A stretch of 64,000 bases of DNA from Campylobacter sp. (GCF_019423325.1 NZ_JAHZBQ010000001.1:248001-312000), one strand, 5' to 3'; positions 7,487 through 16,588 are shown, counted from the first letter of the stretch. The notes: generated by a model from the sequence alone, not told the origin. Numbers and translations: made by a program.

Positions 7487-8836
7487 ATGATTTTAGTTGC
7501 AGTAAAAAAAGATGGAAAATGGGGCTTTATAGACCAAGCTGGCAAAGAAGTTGCCCCTTGTATCTATGATATTATTTGGAGCTTTCGTGAAGGTTTAGAT
7601 TGGGTGGTCGAAATATATGGTGGATTGCAATTGAAGGATAAAACTGGCAAATATATTGCTCCTTATATTGATGATAACGCTTTATACTTTTTCGAAGGCT
7701 TAGCTTTAGTCAAAAAAGATGAAAGATGGGGATATATAGATAAAACTGGCAAAGAAGTTATTCCTTGTATTTATGATGGAGCTTGGGATTTTAGCGAAGG
7801 ATTAGCTTCAGTCAAAAAAGATAAGAAATTTGGCTTCATAGACAAAACCGGCAAAGGAGTTATTCCTTATATCTATGATGGAGCTTGGGATTTTAAAGAA
7901 GGCTTAGCTTGGGTCAAAAAAGATGAGAAATCTGGCTTCATAGACAAAACAGGAAAAGAAGCTATTCCTTGTATTTATGATGGAGCTTGGGATTTTAAAG
8001 AAGGCTTAGCTTGGGTCAAAAAAGATGAGAAATCTGGCTTCATAGACAAAACAGGAAAAGGAGTTATTCCTTATATCTATGATGGAGCTTGTGATTTTAA
8101 AGAAGGCTTAGCTTGGGTCAAAAAAGATGAAAAATTAGGTCTAATAGACAAAACAGGAAAAGAAGTCATTCCTTATATCTATGATGGATTCCGGGATTTT
8201 AAAGAAGGCTTAGCTTGGGTCAAAAAAGATGAGAAATCTGGCTTCATAGACAAAACAGGAAAAGGAGTTATTCCTTGTATTTATGATGGAGCTGGGGATT
8301 TTAAAGAAGGCTTAGCCATTGTCGGAAAAGATAATAAAATTGGCTTCATAGACAAAACAGGGAAAGAAGTTATTTTTTGTGCTTGTTATGGCATCTCAGA
8401 TTTTCAAGAAGGCTTAGCTCTAGTTAAAAGAGATGAAGGATGGGGCTATATAGACAAAACAGGAAAAGAAGTCATTCCTTGTATTTATGATGGCGCTTCA
8501 TACTTTTGCAAAGGTTTGTCTTGGGTCAAAAAAGATGAAAAATTAGGTCTAATAGACAAAACTGGCAAAGAGATCGTTTCTTGTATTTATGATGATATAT
8601 TGGTCTTAGGCGATACCATATCTGATATATACGATCAATTCATATATTATAAAGGATATGTTAAGGTCAAAAAAGACGGCAAATGGGGTTTACTAGACGA
8701 TGAGGATAATGAAATTTTAAAGCCAGCGTTCTACGACGAAGTAGAACTTGTGAAAGTTTTAAGCGACGACTACGTCAAAATCATACTAGACGGTCGCGAA
8801 ACTATCGTTGATAAAAACGGCAAGATAATATCGTAA
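7487..8836 (+). CDS. WG-repeat protein
   Basis: 449 residues made almost entirely of WG (KWG) repeats. From residue 82 the protein consists of 34-residue units, each with the pattern GFIDKTGKEVIPCIYDG followed by a WDFKEGLAWVKKDEK-like half. The first ~80 residues and last ~70 residues are more diverged repeats. There is no signal peptide, so it is probably cytoplasmic. WG repeats are thought to form beta-propeller-like or solenoid surfaces for binding; no catalytic residues are evident and no function can be assigned. The RBS AACGGAGGATTGAG precedes the ATG. It lies 14 bases behind the HIT gene, but its base composition is clearly more AT-rich than its neighbours, suggesting later acquisition or recent repeat expansion. 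Confidence 0.8.
   Translation: MILVAVKKDGKWGFIDQAGKEVAPCIYDIIWSFREGLDWVVEIYGGLQLKDKTGKYIAPYIDDNALYFFEGLALVKKDERWGYIDKTGKEVIPCIYDGAWDFSEGLASVKKDKKFGFIDKTGKGVIPYIYDGAWDFKEGLAWVKKDEKSGFIDKTGKEAIPCIYDGAWDFKEGLAWVKKDEKSGFIDKTGKGVIPYIYDGACDFKEGLAWVKKDEKLGLIDKTGKEVIPYIYDGFRDFKEGLAWVKKDEKSGFIDKTGKGVIPCIYDGAGDFKEGLAIVGKDNKIGFIDKTGKEVIFCACYGISDFQEGLALVKRDEGWGYIDKTGKEVIPCIYDGASYFCKGLSWVKKDEKLGLIDKTGKEIVSCIYDDILVLGDTISDIYDQFIYYKGYVKVKKDGKWGLLDDEDNEILKPAFYDEVELVKVLSDDYVKIILDGRETIVDKNGKIIS
7730..8647 (+). repeat. 102-base tandem repeat within the WG gene
   Basis: Unit starts fall exactly every 102 bases: 7730, 7832, 7934, 8036, 8138, 8240, 8342, 8444 and 8546. Units 2-6 are near identical at the DNA level, pointing to recent duplication or gene conversion; the outer ones are more diverged. 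Confidence 0.9.
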
Positions 8837-8852
8837 ATTTAAAGGAGAGATA

Positions 8853-9854
8853 ATGGTTAGCGTAGAGCAGGCGATCGAGGATCTGAAAAACGGCAAAATG
8901 CTCGTTATGGTCGATGACGTCGATCGCGAGAATGAGGGCGATTTAGTGTTTGCGAGCACATTTAGCAGCGCGGAAAAAGTAAATTTTGCGATCACGCACG
9001 CTCGCGGAGTGTTGTGCGTGGCGCTTAGTCCGCAGATAGCGGAGCAGCTAGATTTAAATTTGATGGTCGATAAAAACACCTCGAGTCACGAGACCGCATT
9101 TACCGTCACGATCGACGCGAAGGACACCAAGACGGGCGTAAGCGCGTATGAGCGTAATATGACGATCGAGCTGATGTCGCGCGTGGGCGCTCGCGCAGAT
9201 GATTTCGTCCGCCCTGGGCATATCTTCCCGCTCATCGCCAAAAGCGGCGGCGTGCTCGCCCGCACGGGGCACACTGAGGGCTCTACGGATCTGTGCCGCT
9301 TGGCGGGGCTTTCGCAAAGCGCCGTGATCTGCGAGATCGTCAAAGACGACGGCGATATGGCGCGCAGGGACGATTTGGAAAAATTCTGCGCGCAGCACGG
9401 CATCAATATGATCTCGGTCGCGCAGATCGTGCAGTACCGCCTAAAGCACGAAACTCTCGTTAAATTTAGCGAGTCCAAAAGCGCTCTGCTGTGCGGCGAA
9501 GTGGCGAAATTTTACGACGTGAGCGATCACGAGGGCAACGAGCACCGCGCATATATTTTCGGCGAGCTGGGAAAGAGCGCGCAGACGAACGTGAAATTTC
9601 ATAAAATTTCAAGCGATCTGGAATTTCTAAGCGATACGAAATTTAACGATTTTATGCGCGATCTGGACATTTTGCGCAAAGAGGGCGGCGTGCTTTTGAT
9701 GCTAAAATCCGCGCAAAATCGCGCCGATTTTAAGAGCTTTGGCATCGGAGCGCAGATTTTAGCGCATCTGGGCGTGAGAAAAATCAAAATTTTAAGCAAG
9801 AGCGAGCCTAAAGACTACGCGGGGCTTAGCGGTTTTGGGATCGACATAGTTTGA
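8853..9854 (+). CDS. ribB: 3,4-dihydroxy-2-butanone 4-phosphate synthase with degenerate GTP cyclohydrolase II domain
   Basis: 333 residues. Residues 1-200 are a full DHBP synthase (ribulose 5-phosphate to DHBP and formate, riboflavin pathway): VMVDDVDRENEGDLVFA, HARGVLCVAL, the RVGARADDFVRPGHIFPL-like stretch and RTGHTEGSTDLCRLAG. The C-terminal ~130 residues align with GTP cyclohydrolase II only at the end (GIGAQILAHLGVRKIKIL, AGLSGFGIDIV). The zinc-binding Cys cluster and the GTP-binding R-x-H-SE-type motif are not seen, so the second domain is probably not catalytic, and a separate RibA must exist elsewhere. The RBS is AAAGGAGAGATA. The stop overlaps the TTG start of the polymerase gene. 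The riboflavin synthase gene is far away at 52286. Confidence 0.92.
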   Translation: MVSVEQAIEDLKNGKMLVMVDDVDRENEGDLVFASTFSSAEKVNFAITHARGVLCVALSPQIAEQLDLNLMVDKNTSSHETAFTVTIDAKDTKTGVSAYERNMTIELMSRVGARADDFVRPGHIFPLIAKSGGVLARTGHTEGSTDLCRLAGLSQSAVICEIVKDDGDMARRDDLEKFCAQHGINMISVAQIVQYRLKHETLVKFSESKSALLCGEVAKFYDVSDHEGNEHRAYIFGELGKSAQTNVKFHKISSDLEFLSDTKFNDFMRDLDILRKEGGVLLMLKSAQNRADFKSFGIGAQILAHLGVRKIKILSKSEPKDYAGLSGFGIDIV

Positions 9855-11008
9855 TAGCTCATATCGATTTGGACAGCTTCTTCGTCTCTGTAGCGAGGCT
9901 CGCCGATCCCGCGCTTGCGGGCAAAAAGATCGCGGTCGTCGGAGGCGGCGACGAGGAGATTTTCGGCGGCAAGAGCGAGCTTGGTAGCGTGATTTTAAGC
10001 GCGAGCTATGAGGCCAGAGCGGACGGCGTGCACTCGGCTCAGCCCGTTAAAATCGCGCTCGGACTCTGCCCGCAGCTGATTTTGGTGCGCGCGCAGCACG
10101 GCGAATACCGCAAGGCTTCACGCGAAATTTATGAGTTTTTACTAAACTTTACGCCCGAGATCGAAAAATTTAGCATCGACGAGTTTTTTCTAAATTTACG
10201 CGGCACGGCTTACGACGCGGACGCGCTGGGCTTTGCTGCGTTTTTACAAAGCGAGATTATGCGCCGCTTTAGCCTTCCGTGCAGCGTCGGTCTTAGCGAA
10301 GCAAAACTCATCGCAAAGCTCGCTACGGGCCTTGCTAAGCCCTTCGGCGTGCGCCAAATTTTAAAATCGCAAATCGCGCGCGAGCTATCCGTCGTGCCGG
10401 TAGCGAAATTCCCCGGCATCGGCAAAGCGGCGCAAAAAACGCTCGGCAAATACGGCATCGTAAGCTTCGGTGACGCGCTAGCGCACAGAGAAATTTTTGA
10501 AAAAATGGGCGCAAACGGCAGGAAAATTTTCGCAGCCCTTAGCGGCGAGGATGAGGGCGAGGTCGTCTCAAAGCGCGAGCGCAAAAGCATCGGCTTTGGG
10601 CGCAGCTTCGCGCCGTGCGCCGATCGGGACGAGCTGCGGCGTAAAATTTTAATTTTGGCGCGCCATTTGGCGGGCGAAGTGCTCGCCAGAGGCCTAAAGC
10701 CCGCGACGTATGATCTAAAGATCCGCTACAAATCGCGCGAGGAGTTTTCGCACCAGATCAGCCAGGATAGGGCGTTTAGTCTAAGCTTGCTGAGCGAGAC
10801 CGCGCTTGAGCTGTTTAGGCTCTGCGACGTGAAAAAAGGCGCGCAGATAATCCACGTAGCGCTAAATCTTTCAAATTTTAGCGGCAAATCGGGCAGCTCG
10901 CTGCTCTTTGGCGAGATCGATAAAAAGCAGCAGAACTTAGATCGATCTTTAAGCAGGATTTGGGAAAAATTCGGCATCGAAAAGCTAAAAAAAGCAAGCG
11001 AAATTTGA
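9851..11008 (+). CDS. dinB: Y-family DNA polymerase (DNA polymerase IV type)
   Basis: 385 residues. Catalytic metal ligands lie in HIDLDSFFVSV (residues 4-14) and in FSIDEFFLNL near residue 105. The segments SYEARADGVHSAQPVKIA and CSVGLSEAKLIAKLATGLAK are typical of Y-family palms and fingers. A helix-hairpin-helix region PVAKFPGIGKAAQKTLGKYG follows near residue 180, then the little-finger domain. Role: error-prone translesion synthesis. The start is a TTG at 9851 overlapping the ribB stop (TTGA); no later start keeps the catalytic Asp. The C-terminus lacks an obvious beta-clamp binding motif, though such motifs are short. Slight doubt remains between Pol IV and an ImuB-like or UmuC-like member. 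Confidence 0.88.
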   Translation: MIAHIDLDSFFVSVARLADPALAGKKIAVVGGGDEEIFGGKSELGSVILSASYEARADGVHSAQPVKIALGLCPQLILVRAQHGEYRKASREIYEFLLNFTPEIEKFSIDEFFLNLRGTAYDADALGFAAFLQSEIMRRFSLPCSVGLSEAKLIAKLATGLAKPFGVRQILKSQIARELSVVPVAKFPGIGKAAQKTLGKYGIVSFGDALAHREIFEKMGANGRKIFAALSGEDEGEVVSKRERKSIGFGRSFAPCADRDELRRKILILARHLAGEVLARGLKPATYDLKIRYKSREEFSHQISQDRAFSLSLLSETALELFRLCDVKKGAQIIHVALNLSNFSGKSGSSLLFGEIDKKQQNLDRSLSRIWEKFGIEKLKKASEI

Positions 11009-11027
11009 TTAAATTTAAAGGAAAAAG

Positions 11028-11567
11028 ATGAAATTAGGCGAGCTATACTCGGTGATCTGCATAATCTTTGCGACGAATTTTAAAGGCGTGATAGACGAGC
11101 AGAAGTTGCGCGGCTTGGGCAAAAACTGGATCATCGTAAATAAAAATATCGAGAACAAAAACGGCCACGAGCTTTGGCAAAAGGTGCAAGGCGAGGACTA
11201 TGCGGCGCTCGGGCGCGATTTTGAGGCGCTAAAAGGGGCGTTTGAGATGGATTTTTTCAAGCTCATTAGCGAAAGCGAAGTGGAGCTGTTTTATGAAAAA
11301 TGCCGCTTTAAAAAGCCTTTTGCGGAGCTTAAAAGCGCTCATGCGGCCAATATGCTGGCGCTGCTTGCCATGATCTTTAAGCAAAACACGGACGCGAAAT
11401 CGCATAAAATTTTGACGCTATATCTGGCGCAATTTATCATTCCTAGCTTTTCCGCGCTTGCTACGCACGTGCAGATAAATGCCAAAAGCAGCTACTACAA
11501 GGCGCTCGGGTGGTTTTTGGCGGATTTTTGCCGCGTGGTGAAAGAGACGCTGGGGCTTGGAATTTAA
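11028..11567 (+). CDS. Conserved-looking protein of unknown function
   Basis: 179 residues, predicted soluble and mostly helical; not recognised. It has a good RBS (TTTAAAGGAAAAAG) and codon usage like its neighbours. Hydrophobic stretches near residue 110 (HAANMLALLAMIF) and residue 135 (LTLYLAQFIIPSFSALA) are amphipathic rather than clear membrane helices. It starts 19 bases after the polymerase stop and is likely co-transcribed with ribB and dinB. Confidence 0.65.
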   Translation: MKLGELYSVICIIFATNFKGVIDEQKLRGLGKNWIIVNKNIENKNGHELWQKVQGEDYAALGRDFEALKGAFEMDFFKLISESEVELFYEKCRFKKPFAELKSAHAANMLALLAMIFKQNTDAKSHKILTLYLAQFIIPSFSALATHVQINAKSSYYKALGWFLADFCRVVKETLGLGI

Positions 11568-12232
11568 AATTTAGAATGCTCGCTCGCTCGGTATTTTTTT
11601 GCGTGTTCGACACGGAGAGTGCTGCGTAGAGATAGAATTTAAAGCTTGCTTTCGGGATTTCTTGCGCTGTAGTTGGTACAGCTCCTGCGAGCGCGATAAG
11701 CTAAGCGAGACGGGCGAATTTTATCTGCATTATCTGCGCAGATGCAAAGTAGCTGCCTTGCTGTTTTGTGCGTCGGCGTTTGTCGTATCGCGCGTCGTTT
11801 TGAATTCTGCGCAGCATTCGGTATTTTGCGCATGTGCCGTTCGACGTTTGTTTTGCGCGCACTGCGAGTTTTGCTAGGCGTCCGGCGCTCTCATTTTGCG
11901 CCGCCTGCATTAGGGTGTTGCGTGCTTTGTCCGCGTCGCGCCGCTTTGCGTGTCGTTTCGTATGTCGTCTGGTATCGCCGCTCGGTGCTTTACGTGTGGC
12001 GCCTTGCGCCACATCTGGCGTCGTCGCTTGAAATTTCATGCGAGGTGGTCTGTGCATCGTTTGACGCTATCGCTAGGATTCGCGTCTTACGTGTTTCGCG
12101 CGTGCGATCGAGCGTTCGAAAACTAGGGTTTGGCGCCTAGCACTTGCGTCGCCCTGCGTCTTTTACCGAGCGTGCGTCACGCAGCGTCTGATGCGCGCCG
12201 TTAAATTTTAAAATTTAAAACAAAGGATAAAT
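11568..12232. other. Gap without a recognisable gene
   Basis: About 665 bases rich in GCGC/TCGC words. Open frames of up to ~130 codons occur on both strands, but their translations are Cys/Arg/Ser-rich and lack RBS or known motifs. An AAATTTTAAAATTT palindrome at about 12202-12216 lies just before the lgt RBS. Confidence 0.5.
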
Positions 12233-13051
12233 TTGAATTACTGGAACGAAATTTACGCCCACTTTGATCCCGTGGCGTTCAGCGCGTTTGGCATAAACGT
12301 GCACTGGTACGGCATTATGTATGTTTTGGCGCTACTTACGGCGCTATTTATCGCCAAATATTTCGTGCGAAAAGACGGTCTTGACTTTAGCGATAAGATG
12401 CTCGATCGCTACTTCATCTGGGTCGAGGTGGGCGTCATTTTGGGCGCGCGGCTGGGATATATCGCGATCTATTCGGGCGAGGCGGCGTGGTATTTCAGCC
12501 ATCCGTGGCAAATTTTTAATCCCTTTCATAACGGCGAGTTCGTGGGCATTCGTGGTATGAGCTATCACGGCGCAGTCGTCGGATTCGTGATCGCGACGGT
12601 TTGGTTTTGCAAAAAATTTAAAACCGATATGTGGGCGCTGCTCGATCTCGTGGCACTTAGCGTGCCGCTTGGGTATTTTTTCGGGCGCGTGGGGAATTTT
12701 TTAAATCAGGAGCTTTTCGGGCGCGAAACGACCGAGCCGTGGGGTATCTTGGTGGGCGGCACATTGCGTCATCCAAGTCAGCTTTACGAAGCGGTTTTGG
12801 AAGGACTGGTAATTTTCGTGATTTTATTTTTCTACCGTAAATTTAAGAAATTTAACGGCGAGCTGATATGTCTGTACGCGATGCTATACACGGCGTTTAG
12901 ATTTTTCGTAGAATTTTTTAGGCAGCCGGACGATGGACTCGGTTTTATATTTTTAAATTTATCGATGGGGCAAATTTTATCTTTAGTAATGTTTTTGATA
13001 GCAGTTTTCTTAAAGCAGTCTTTGAAGAAAAAACTAATTTGCAGAAATTAA
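12233..13051 (+). CDS. lgt: Prolipoprotein diacylglyceryl transferase
   Basis: 272 residues, integral inner-membrane enzyme that attaches diacylglycerol to the lipobox Cys of prolipoproteins. Seen: FGINVHWYGIMYVLALL at the first membrane helix, GMSYHGAVVG with the conserved His, the signature GRVGNFLNQELFGRET near residue 155, HPSQLYEAVLEG, and seven hydrophobic segments in all. The start is TTG at 12233 with AAAGGA seven bases upstream; the next Met is inside the conserved region. Lipoprotein substrates in this window include the proteins at 43432 and 45225. It is separated from frdC by a promoter region and is probably transcribed alone. Confidence 0.95.
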   Translation: MNYWNEIYAHFDPVAFSAFGINVHWYGIMYVLALLTALFIAKYFVRKDGLDFSDKMLDRYFIWVEVGVILGARLGYIAIYSGEAAWYFSHPWQIFNPFHNGEFVGIRGMSYHGAVVGFVIATVWFCKKFKTDMWALLDLVALSVPLGYFFGRVGNFLNQELFGRETTEPWGILVGGTLRHPSQLYEAVLEGLVIFVILFFYRKFKKFNGELICLYAMLYTAFRFFVEFFRQPDDGLGFIFLNLSMGQILSLVMFLIAVFLKQSLKKKLICRN

Positions 13052-13074
13052 ATTAATCTAAAGTTAAAAAGTAA

Positions 13075-13124
13075 TATAATCTCTTTACAAAAATGTAAAT
13101 TTTCGTTTAGCGGGGATTTATAAT
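13075..13124 (+). promoter_or_regulatory. frd promoter region: two -10 boxes around a TTTACA-N4-TGTAAA inverted repeat
   Basis: TATAAT occurs at 13075-13080 and again at 13119-13124, 21 bases before frdC. Between them a perfect inverted repeat TTTACA AAAA TGTAAA lies at 13084-13099. The 6-4-6 spacing is that of Crp/Fnr-family operators, and its centre is about 35 bases upstream of the likely start of the downstream promoter. That a regulator binds here is inference. Confidence 0.55.
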
Positions 13125-13145
13125 CATCTTTTTTAAGGAGAACCT

Positions 13146-13829
13146 ATGCTAGGTCGCATTGAAGGCTTTACGGGCAGATCCATAGACGGCAAAAAAAGCC
13201 GCATTATGGCTTTGCAAGATGTGGCGCAAAGCATCAGCGGGCTGATTTTGGCCTGTTTTATGCTGTGTCATATGATATTTACCGGCACGATTCTGATCGG
13301 TAAGGGCGCGTTTGAGGGCGTCGTACATTTCGCCGAACCGGGCGGAATTTATTTCGTTACAAACATCGTCGCTTTCGTGATTTTCGTGATTTTCGTAGTT
13401 CACGCGTTTTTGGCGATGAGAAAATTTCCGGCTAACTACGCCGCTTACAGGGCGTTTAAAGCGCACAAAATGCGAATGAAGCATTGCGACACGACGCTTT
13501 GGTGGTTTCAGTTTTGGACGGGATTTTTCCTATTTTTCTTTGCGGCGGCTCATATTTTAATGATCGTATTTGGTCCGAAAATTACTGCAGATCTTGCTAT
13601 CGCTCGCTTCGGACAGCTTCATCTATTTTATTTTGTTTTATTGATTTTCGTAGTAACTCACGCTAGTATTGGAATTTATAGGCTTTATATGAAATGGATT
13701 AGCATAGACGGCACGAAGGCGGAAATTCAAAGGAAAAGAGCCCTCATCAAAAAGACGGTTTTTATCGTTTGGGGCGCATTTTTCTTGCTTTCGATAATCG
13801 CCGATTTCAAATGGTTAAGTTTAGAATAG
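13146..13829 (+). CDS. frdC: Fumarate reductase cytochrome b subunit
   Basis: 227 residues, five membrane helices. This is the di-heme b anchor of the epsilonproteobacterial menaquinol:fumarate reductase, of the Wolinella type. Candidate heme-ligand histidines lie in ACFMLCHMIFTG (near residue 43), VVHAFLAMRKFP (near 90), FAAAHILMIVFGP (near 140) and VVTHASIGIYRLYMKW (near 177). It carries electrons from menaquinol to FrdB/FrdA. The RBS AAGGAGAACCT precedes the ATG. It is the first gene of frdCAB, the order typical of Campylobacter and Wolinella, ten bases ahead of frdA. Confidence 0.95.
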   Translation: MLGRIEGFTGRSIDGKKSRIMALQDVAQSISGLILACFMLCHMIFTGTILIGKGAFEGVVHFAEPGGIYFVTNIVAFVIFVIFVVHAFLAMRKFPANYAAYRAFKAHKMRMKHCDTTLWWFQFWTGFFLFFFAAAHILMIVFGPKITADLAIARFGQLHLFYFVLLIFVVTHASIGIYRLYMKWISIDGTKAEIQRKRALIKKTVFIVWGAFFLLSIIADFKWLSLE

Positions 13830-13839
13830 GGAGCTTAGG

Positions 13840-15858
13840 ATGAATGTAATATATTGCGATTCTTTAGTTATTGGCGGCGGTTTAGCGGGCTTAAGAGCTG
13901 CGATCGCTACCGGAGAGAAGGGGCTTAGCACCATCGTTTTGAGTCTAATCCCTGTTAAGCGCTCACACTCTGCAGCAGCTCAAGGCGGCATGCAGGCATC
14001 GCTTGGAAATTCCAAGATGAGCGAGGGCGACAACGAGGACGTGCACTTTGCCGATACGGTAAAAGGAAGCGACTGGGGCTGCGATCAAGATGTCGCTAGG
14101 ATGTTTGCACAAACGGCGCCTAAGGCGATCCGCGAGCTTGCGGGCTGGGGCGTTCCTTGGACCAGGATTACTAGAGGCGAGCGAAGCGCTATTATCAACG
14201 CTCAAAAAACCACGATCACCGAAAAAGATGAGGTTCACGGACTTATCCACAGCCGCGACTTCGGCGGTACGAAAAAGTGGCGAACCTGCTATACCGCCGA
14301 CGCTACGGGACATACTATGCTTTTTGCCGTTGCAAACGAAGCGCTAAAGCATAACGTCGATATTCACGACCGCAAAGAAGCTATCGCGCTAATTCACGCA
14401 AATAACCGCTGCTATGGCGCAATCGTGCGCGATTTGGTTACCGGCGAGCTGATCGCATACGTCTCGAAAGGCACACTGATCGCTACCGGCGGCTACGGCA
14501 GAGTATATAAGCACACCACAAACGCCGTCGTTTGCGAGGGTATAGGTGCTGCTATCGCGCTTGAGACCGGCGTCGCGCAGCTTGGAAATATGGAAGCGGT
14601 GCAGTTTCACCCAACCCCTATCGTTCCGAGCGGAATTTTGCTTACCGAGGGTTGCCGCGGCGACGGCGGAATTTTGCGCGATGTGGACGGCTATCGCTTT
14701 ATGCCGGATTATGAGCCCGAGAAAAAGGAGCTTGCTAGCCGCGACGTCGTAAGCCGCCGCATAATGGAGCATATAAGAAAAGGCAAGGGTGTCAAAAGCC
14801 CTTACGGCGAGCACGTTTGGCTCGACATATCAATCCTTGGACGCGAGCATATCGAGAAAAATTTACGCGACGTACAAGAAATTTGCGAGATTTTCAACGG
14901 CATCGATCCTGCTGATACCGAGGTAATAACCGACGAGCAGGGCAGAAAGCGCGGTAAAGGTTGGGCCCCTATCCTTCCTATGCAGCACTACTCGATGGGC
15001 GGTATCAAAACAAAAGCTACGGGCGAGAGTCCAACGCTAGCCGGGCTTTTCAGCGCCGGCGAGGCTGCGTGCTGGGATATGCACGGCTTTAACCGCTTGG
15101 GCGGAAATTCCGTCGCCGAAACCGTCGTCGCGGGAATGATCGTGGGCGAGTATTTCGCGGAGTATTGCCAAGGACACGACGTCGATATCAATACGCACGA
15201 TATACAAAAATTCGTAGATAAAGAGCAAAACTACATGAAAAGCCTGCTTGAAAAAGAGGGTAAATTTAACGTATTCGAGATCAAAAACAAGATGAAAGAT
15301 GTGATGTGGGAGCACTGCGCGATCTTCCGCACCGGCGAGGGATTAGCCAAAGCCGTAAAAGAGCTTGAGGAACTTTATAAGCAGTCCTTGGACGTCAAAG
15401 TAAGCAATAAAGAGCTTTTCGGAAATCCGGAGCTCGAGGAGGCTTATCGCGTACCAAAGATGCTAAAGCTTGCGCTTTGTATCGCCAAGGGCGCGCTCGA
15501 TCGCACGGAAAGCCGAGGCGCGCACTTCCGCGAGGATTATCCGAAACGCGACGATCTAAACTGGCTAAAACGAACGCTTGCGAGCTGGAAGGAGGGCGAT
15601 ACGATGCCTACCTTGACCTATGAGCCGCTTGATATTATGAAGATGGAGATGCCGCCTGCGTTTCGCGGATACGGTGCCAAAGGCAATATTATCGAGCATC
15701 CCGACAGCGCCGTGCGCCAAAAAGAGGTCGATGAAATTCGCGAGAAAATGCAAGCCGAGGGCAAAGGCAGATATGAAATTCAAGAGGCATTGATGCATTA
15801 TGAATTGCAGCCAAAATATAAAGCACCTAACGAAAGAGCAGGTATAGGATATGAGTAG
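13840..15858 (+). CDS. frdA: Fumarate reductase flavoprotein subunit
   Basis: 672 residues. The FAD motif GGGLAGLRAAI starts at residue 12, and RSHSAAAQGG (residues 41-50) contains the His that covalently binds FAD in this family. The fumarate site shows as TRFTRGERS-like TRITRGERSAI, HPTPIVPSGILLTEGCRGDGG, and HGFNRLGGNSVAET near residue 415. It reduces fumarate to succinate as terminal acceptor of anaerobic respiration, on the cytoplasmic side of the membrane. The RBS is GGGAGCTTAGG. The end overlaps frdB by eight bases, consistent with coupled translation. Confidence 0.97.
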   Translation: MNVIYCDSLVIGGGLAGLRAAIATGEKGLSTIVLSLIPVKRSHSAAAQGGMQASLGNSKMSEGDNEDVHFADTVKGSDWGCDQDVARMFAQTAPKAIRELAGWGVPWTRITRGERSAIINAQKTTITEKDEVHGLIHSRDFGGTKKWRTCYTADATGHTMLFAVANEALKHNVDIHDRKEAIALIHANNRCYGAIVRDLVTGELIAYVSKGTLIATGGYGRVYKHTTNAVVCEGIGAAIALETGVAQLGNMEAVQFHPTPIVPSGILLTEGCRGDGGILRDVDGYRFMPDYEPEKKELASRDVVSRRIMEHIRKGKGVKSPYGEHVWLDISILGREHIEKNLRDVQEICEIFNGIDPADTEVITDEQGRKRGKGWAPILPMQHYSMGGIKTKATGESPTLAGLFSAGEAACWDMHGFNRLGGNSVAETVVAGMIVGEYFAEYCQGHDVDINTHDIQKFVDKEQNYMKSLLEKEGKFNVFEIKNKMKDVMWEHCAIFRTGEGLAKAVKELEELYKQSLDVKVSNKELFGNPELEEAYRVPKMLKLALCIAKGALDRTESRGAHFREDYPKRDDLNWLKRTLASWKEGDTMPTLTYEPLDIMKMEMPPAFRGYGAKGNIIEHPDSAVRQKEVDEIREKMQAEGKGRYEIQEALMHYELQPKYKAPNERAGIGYE

Positions 15859-16588
15859 AAAAATAACAATAAAGGCATTTAAGTATAATCCGTTAAGCAA
15901 AATTTCAAAGCCACACTTCGCTACTTACGAGATCGAAGAGACCGACGGAATGACGCTGTTTATCGCGCTTAATGTGATTCGTGAGAAATTTGATCCCGAG
16001 CTAAGCTTCGACTTCGTTTGCCGCGCCGGTATCTGCGGTAGCTGCGGTATGCTCGTAAACGGCAAGCCGCAGCTTGCGTGCCGTACGCTTACTAAGGATT
16101 ATCCGGACGGCGTGATCGAGCTTATGCCGCTTCCGGTTTTCAAGCTGCTAAAAGACCTCAGCGTTGATACGGGCAACTGGATGAACGCGATGAGCAAACG
16201 CGTAGAGAGTTGGATCCACACCGATCACGAAACCGATATCTCCAAGCTTGAGGAGAAGGTCGAGCCTGAGGTCGCGCAGGAGGTTTTCGAGCTGGATCGC
16301 TGCATCGAGTGCGGTATCTGCGTAGCTGCATGCGGCGTAGCAATAATGCGAAAAGACTACATCGGCGCCGTCGGTATCAACCGCGTGGCACGCTTTCAGA
16401 TCGATGCGCTGGATAAACGCAGCGACGAGGATTTTTACGAGCTAATCGGCGATGATGACGGAGTATTCGGCTGTATGACGCTGCTAGGCTGCGAAGACCA
16501 CTGCCCTAAGCACCTTCCGCTTCAAAGCAAAATCGCATATGTTCGCCGCAAGCTTGCCGCTCAGGGCAAGTGCGGCTGCGGCAAATAA
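15851..16588 (+). CDS. frdB: Fumarate reductase iron-sulfur subunit
   Basis: 245 residues carrying three clusters. The [2Fe-2S] ligands are C57, C62, C65 and C77 in CRAGICGSCGMLVNG and LACRTL. Two cysteine groups for the [4Fe-4S] and [3Fe-4S] centres are CIECGICVAACG (near residue 151) and CMTLLGCEDHCPKHLPL (near residue 208). It passes electrons from FrdC hemes to the FrdA flavin. The start lies inside the end of frdA. A strong hairpin follows at once, so it is the last gene of the operon. Confidence 0.97.
   Translation: MSRKITIKAFKYNPLSKISKPHFATYEIEETDGMTLFIALNVIREKFDPELSFDFVCRAGICGSCGMLVNGKPQLACRTLTKDYPDGVIELMPLPVFKLLKDLSVDTGNWMNAMSKRVESWIHTDHETDISKLEEKVEPEVAQEVFELDRCIECGICVAACGVAIMRKDYIGAVGINRVARFQIDALDKRSDEDFYELIGDDDGVFGCMTLLGCEDHCPKHLPLQSKIAYVRRKLAAQGKCGCGK

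Noticed and set aside
7730..8647. Regular repeats considered as a CRISPR array
   Set aside because: The 102-base period is entirely coding, without spacer/repeat alternation, and no cas genes are near.
11599..12140. Overlapping open frames on both strands in the gap before lgt
   Set aside because: Cys/Arg/Ser-rich translations, no ribosome sites, no recognisable domain; stop-poor because of GC-rich filler.
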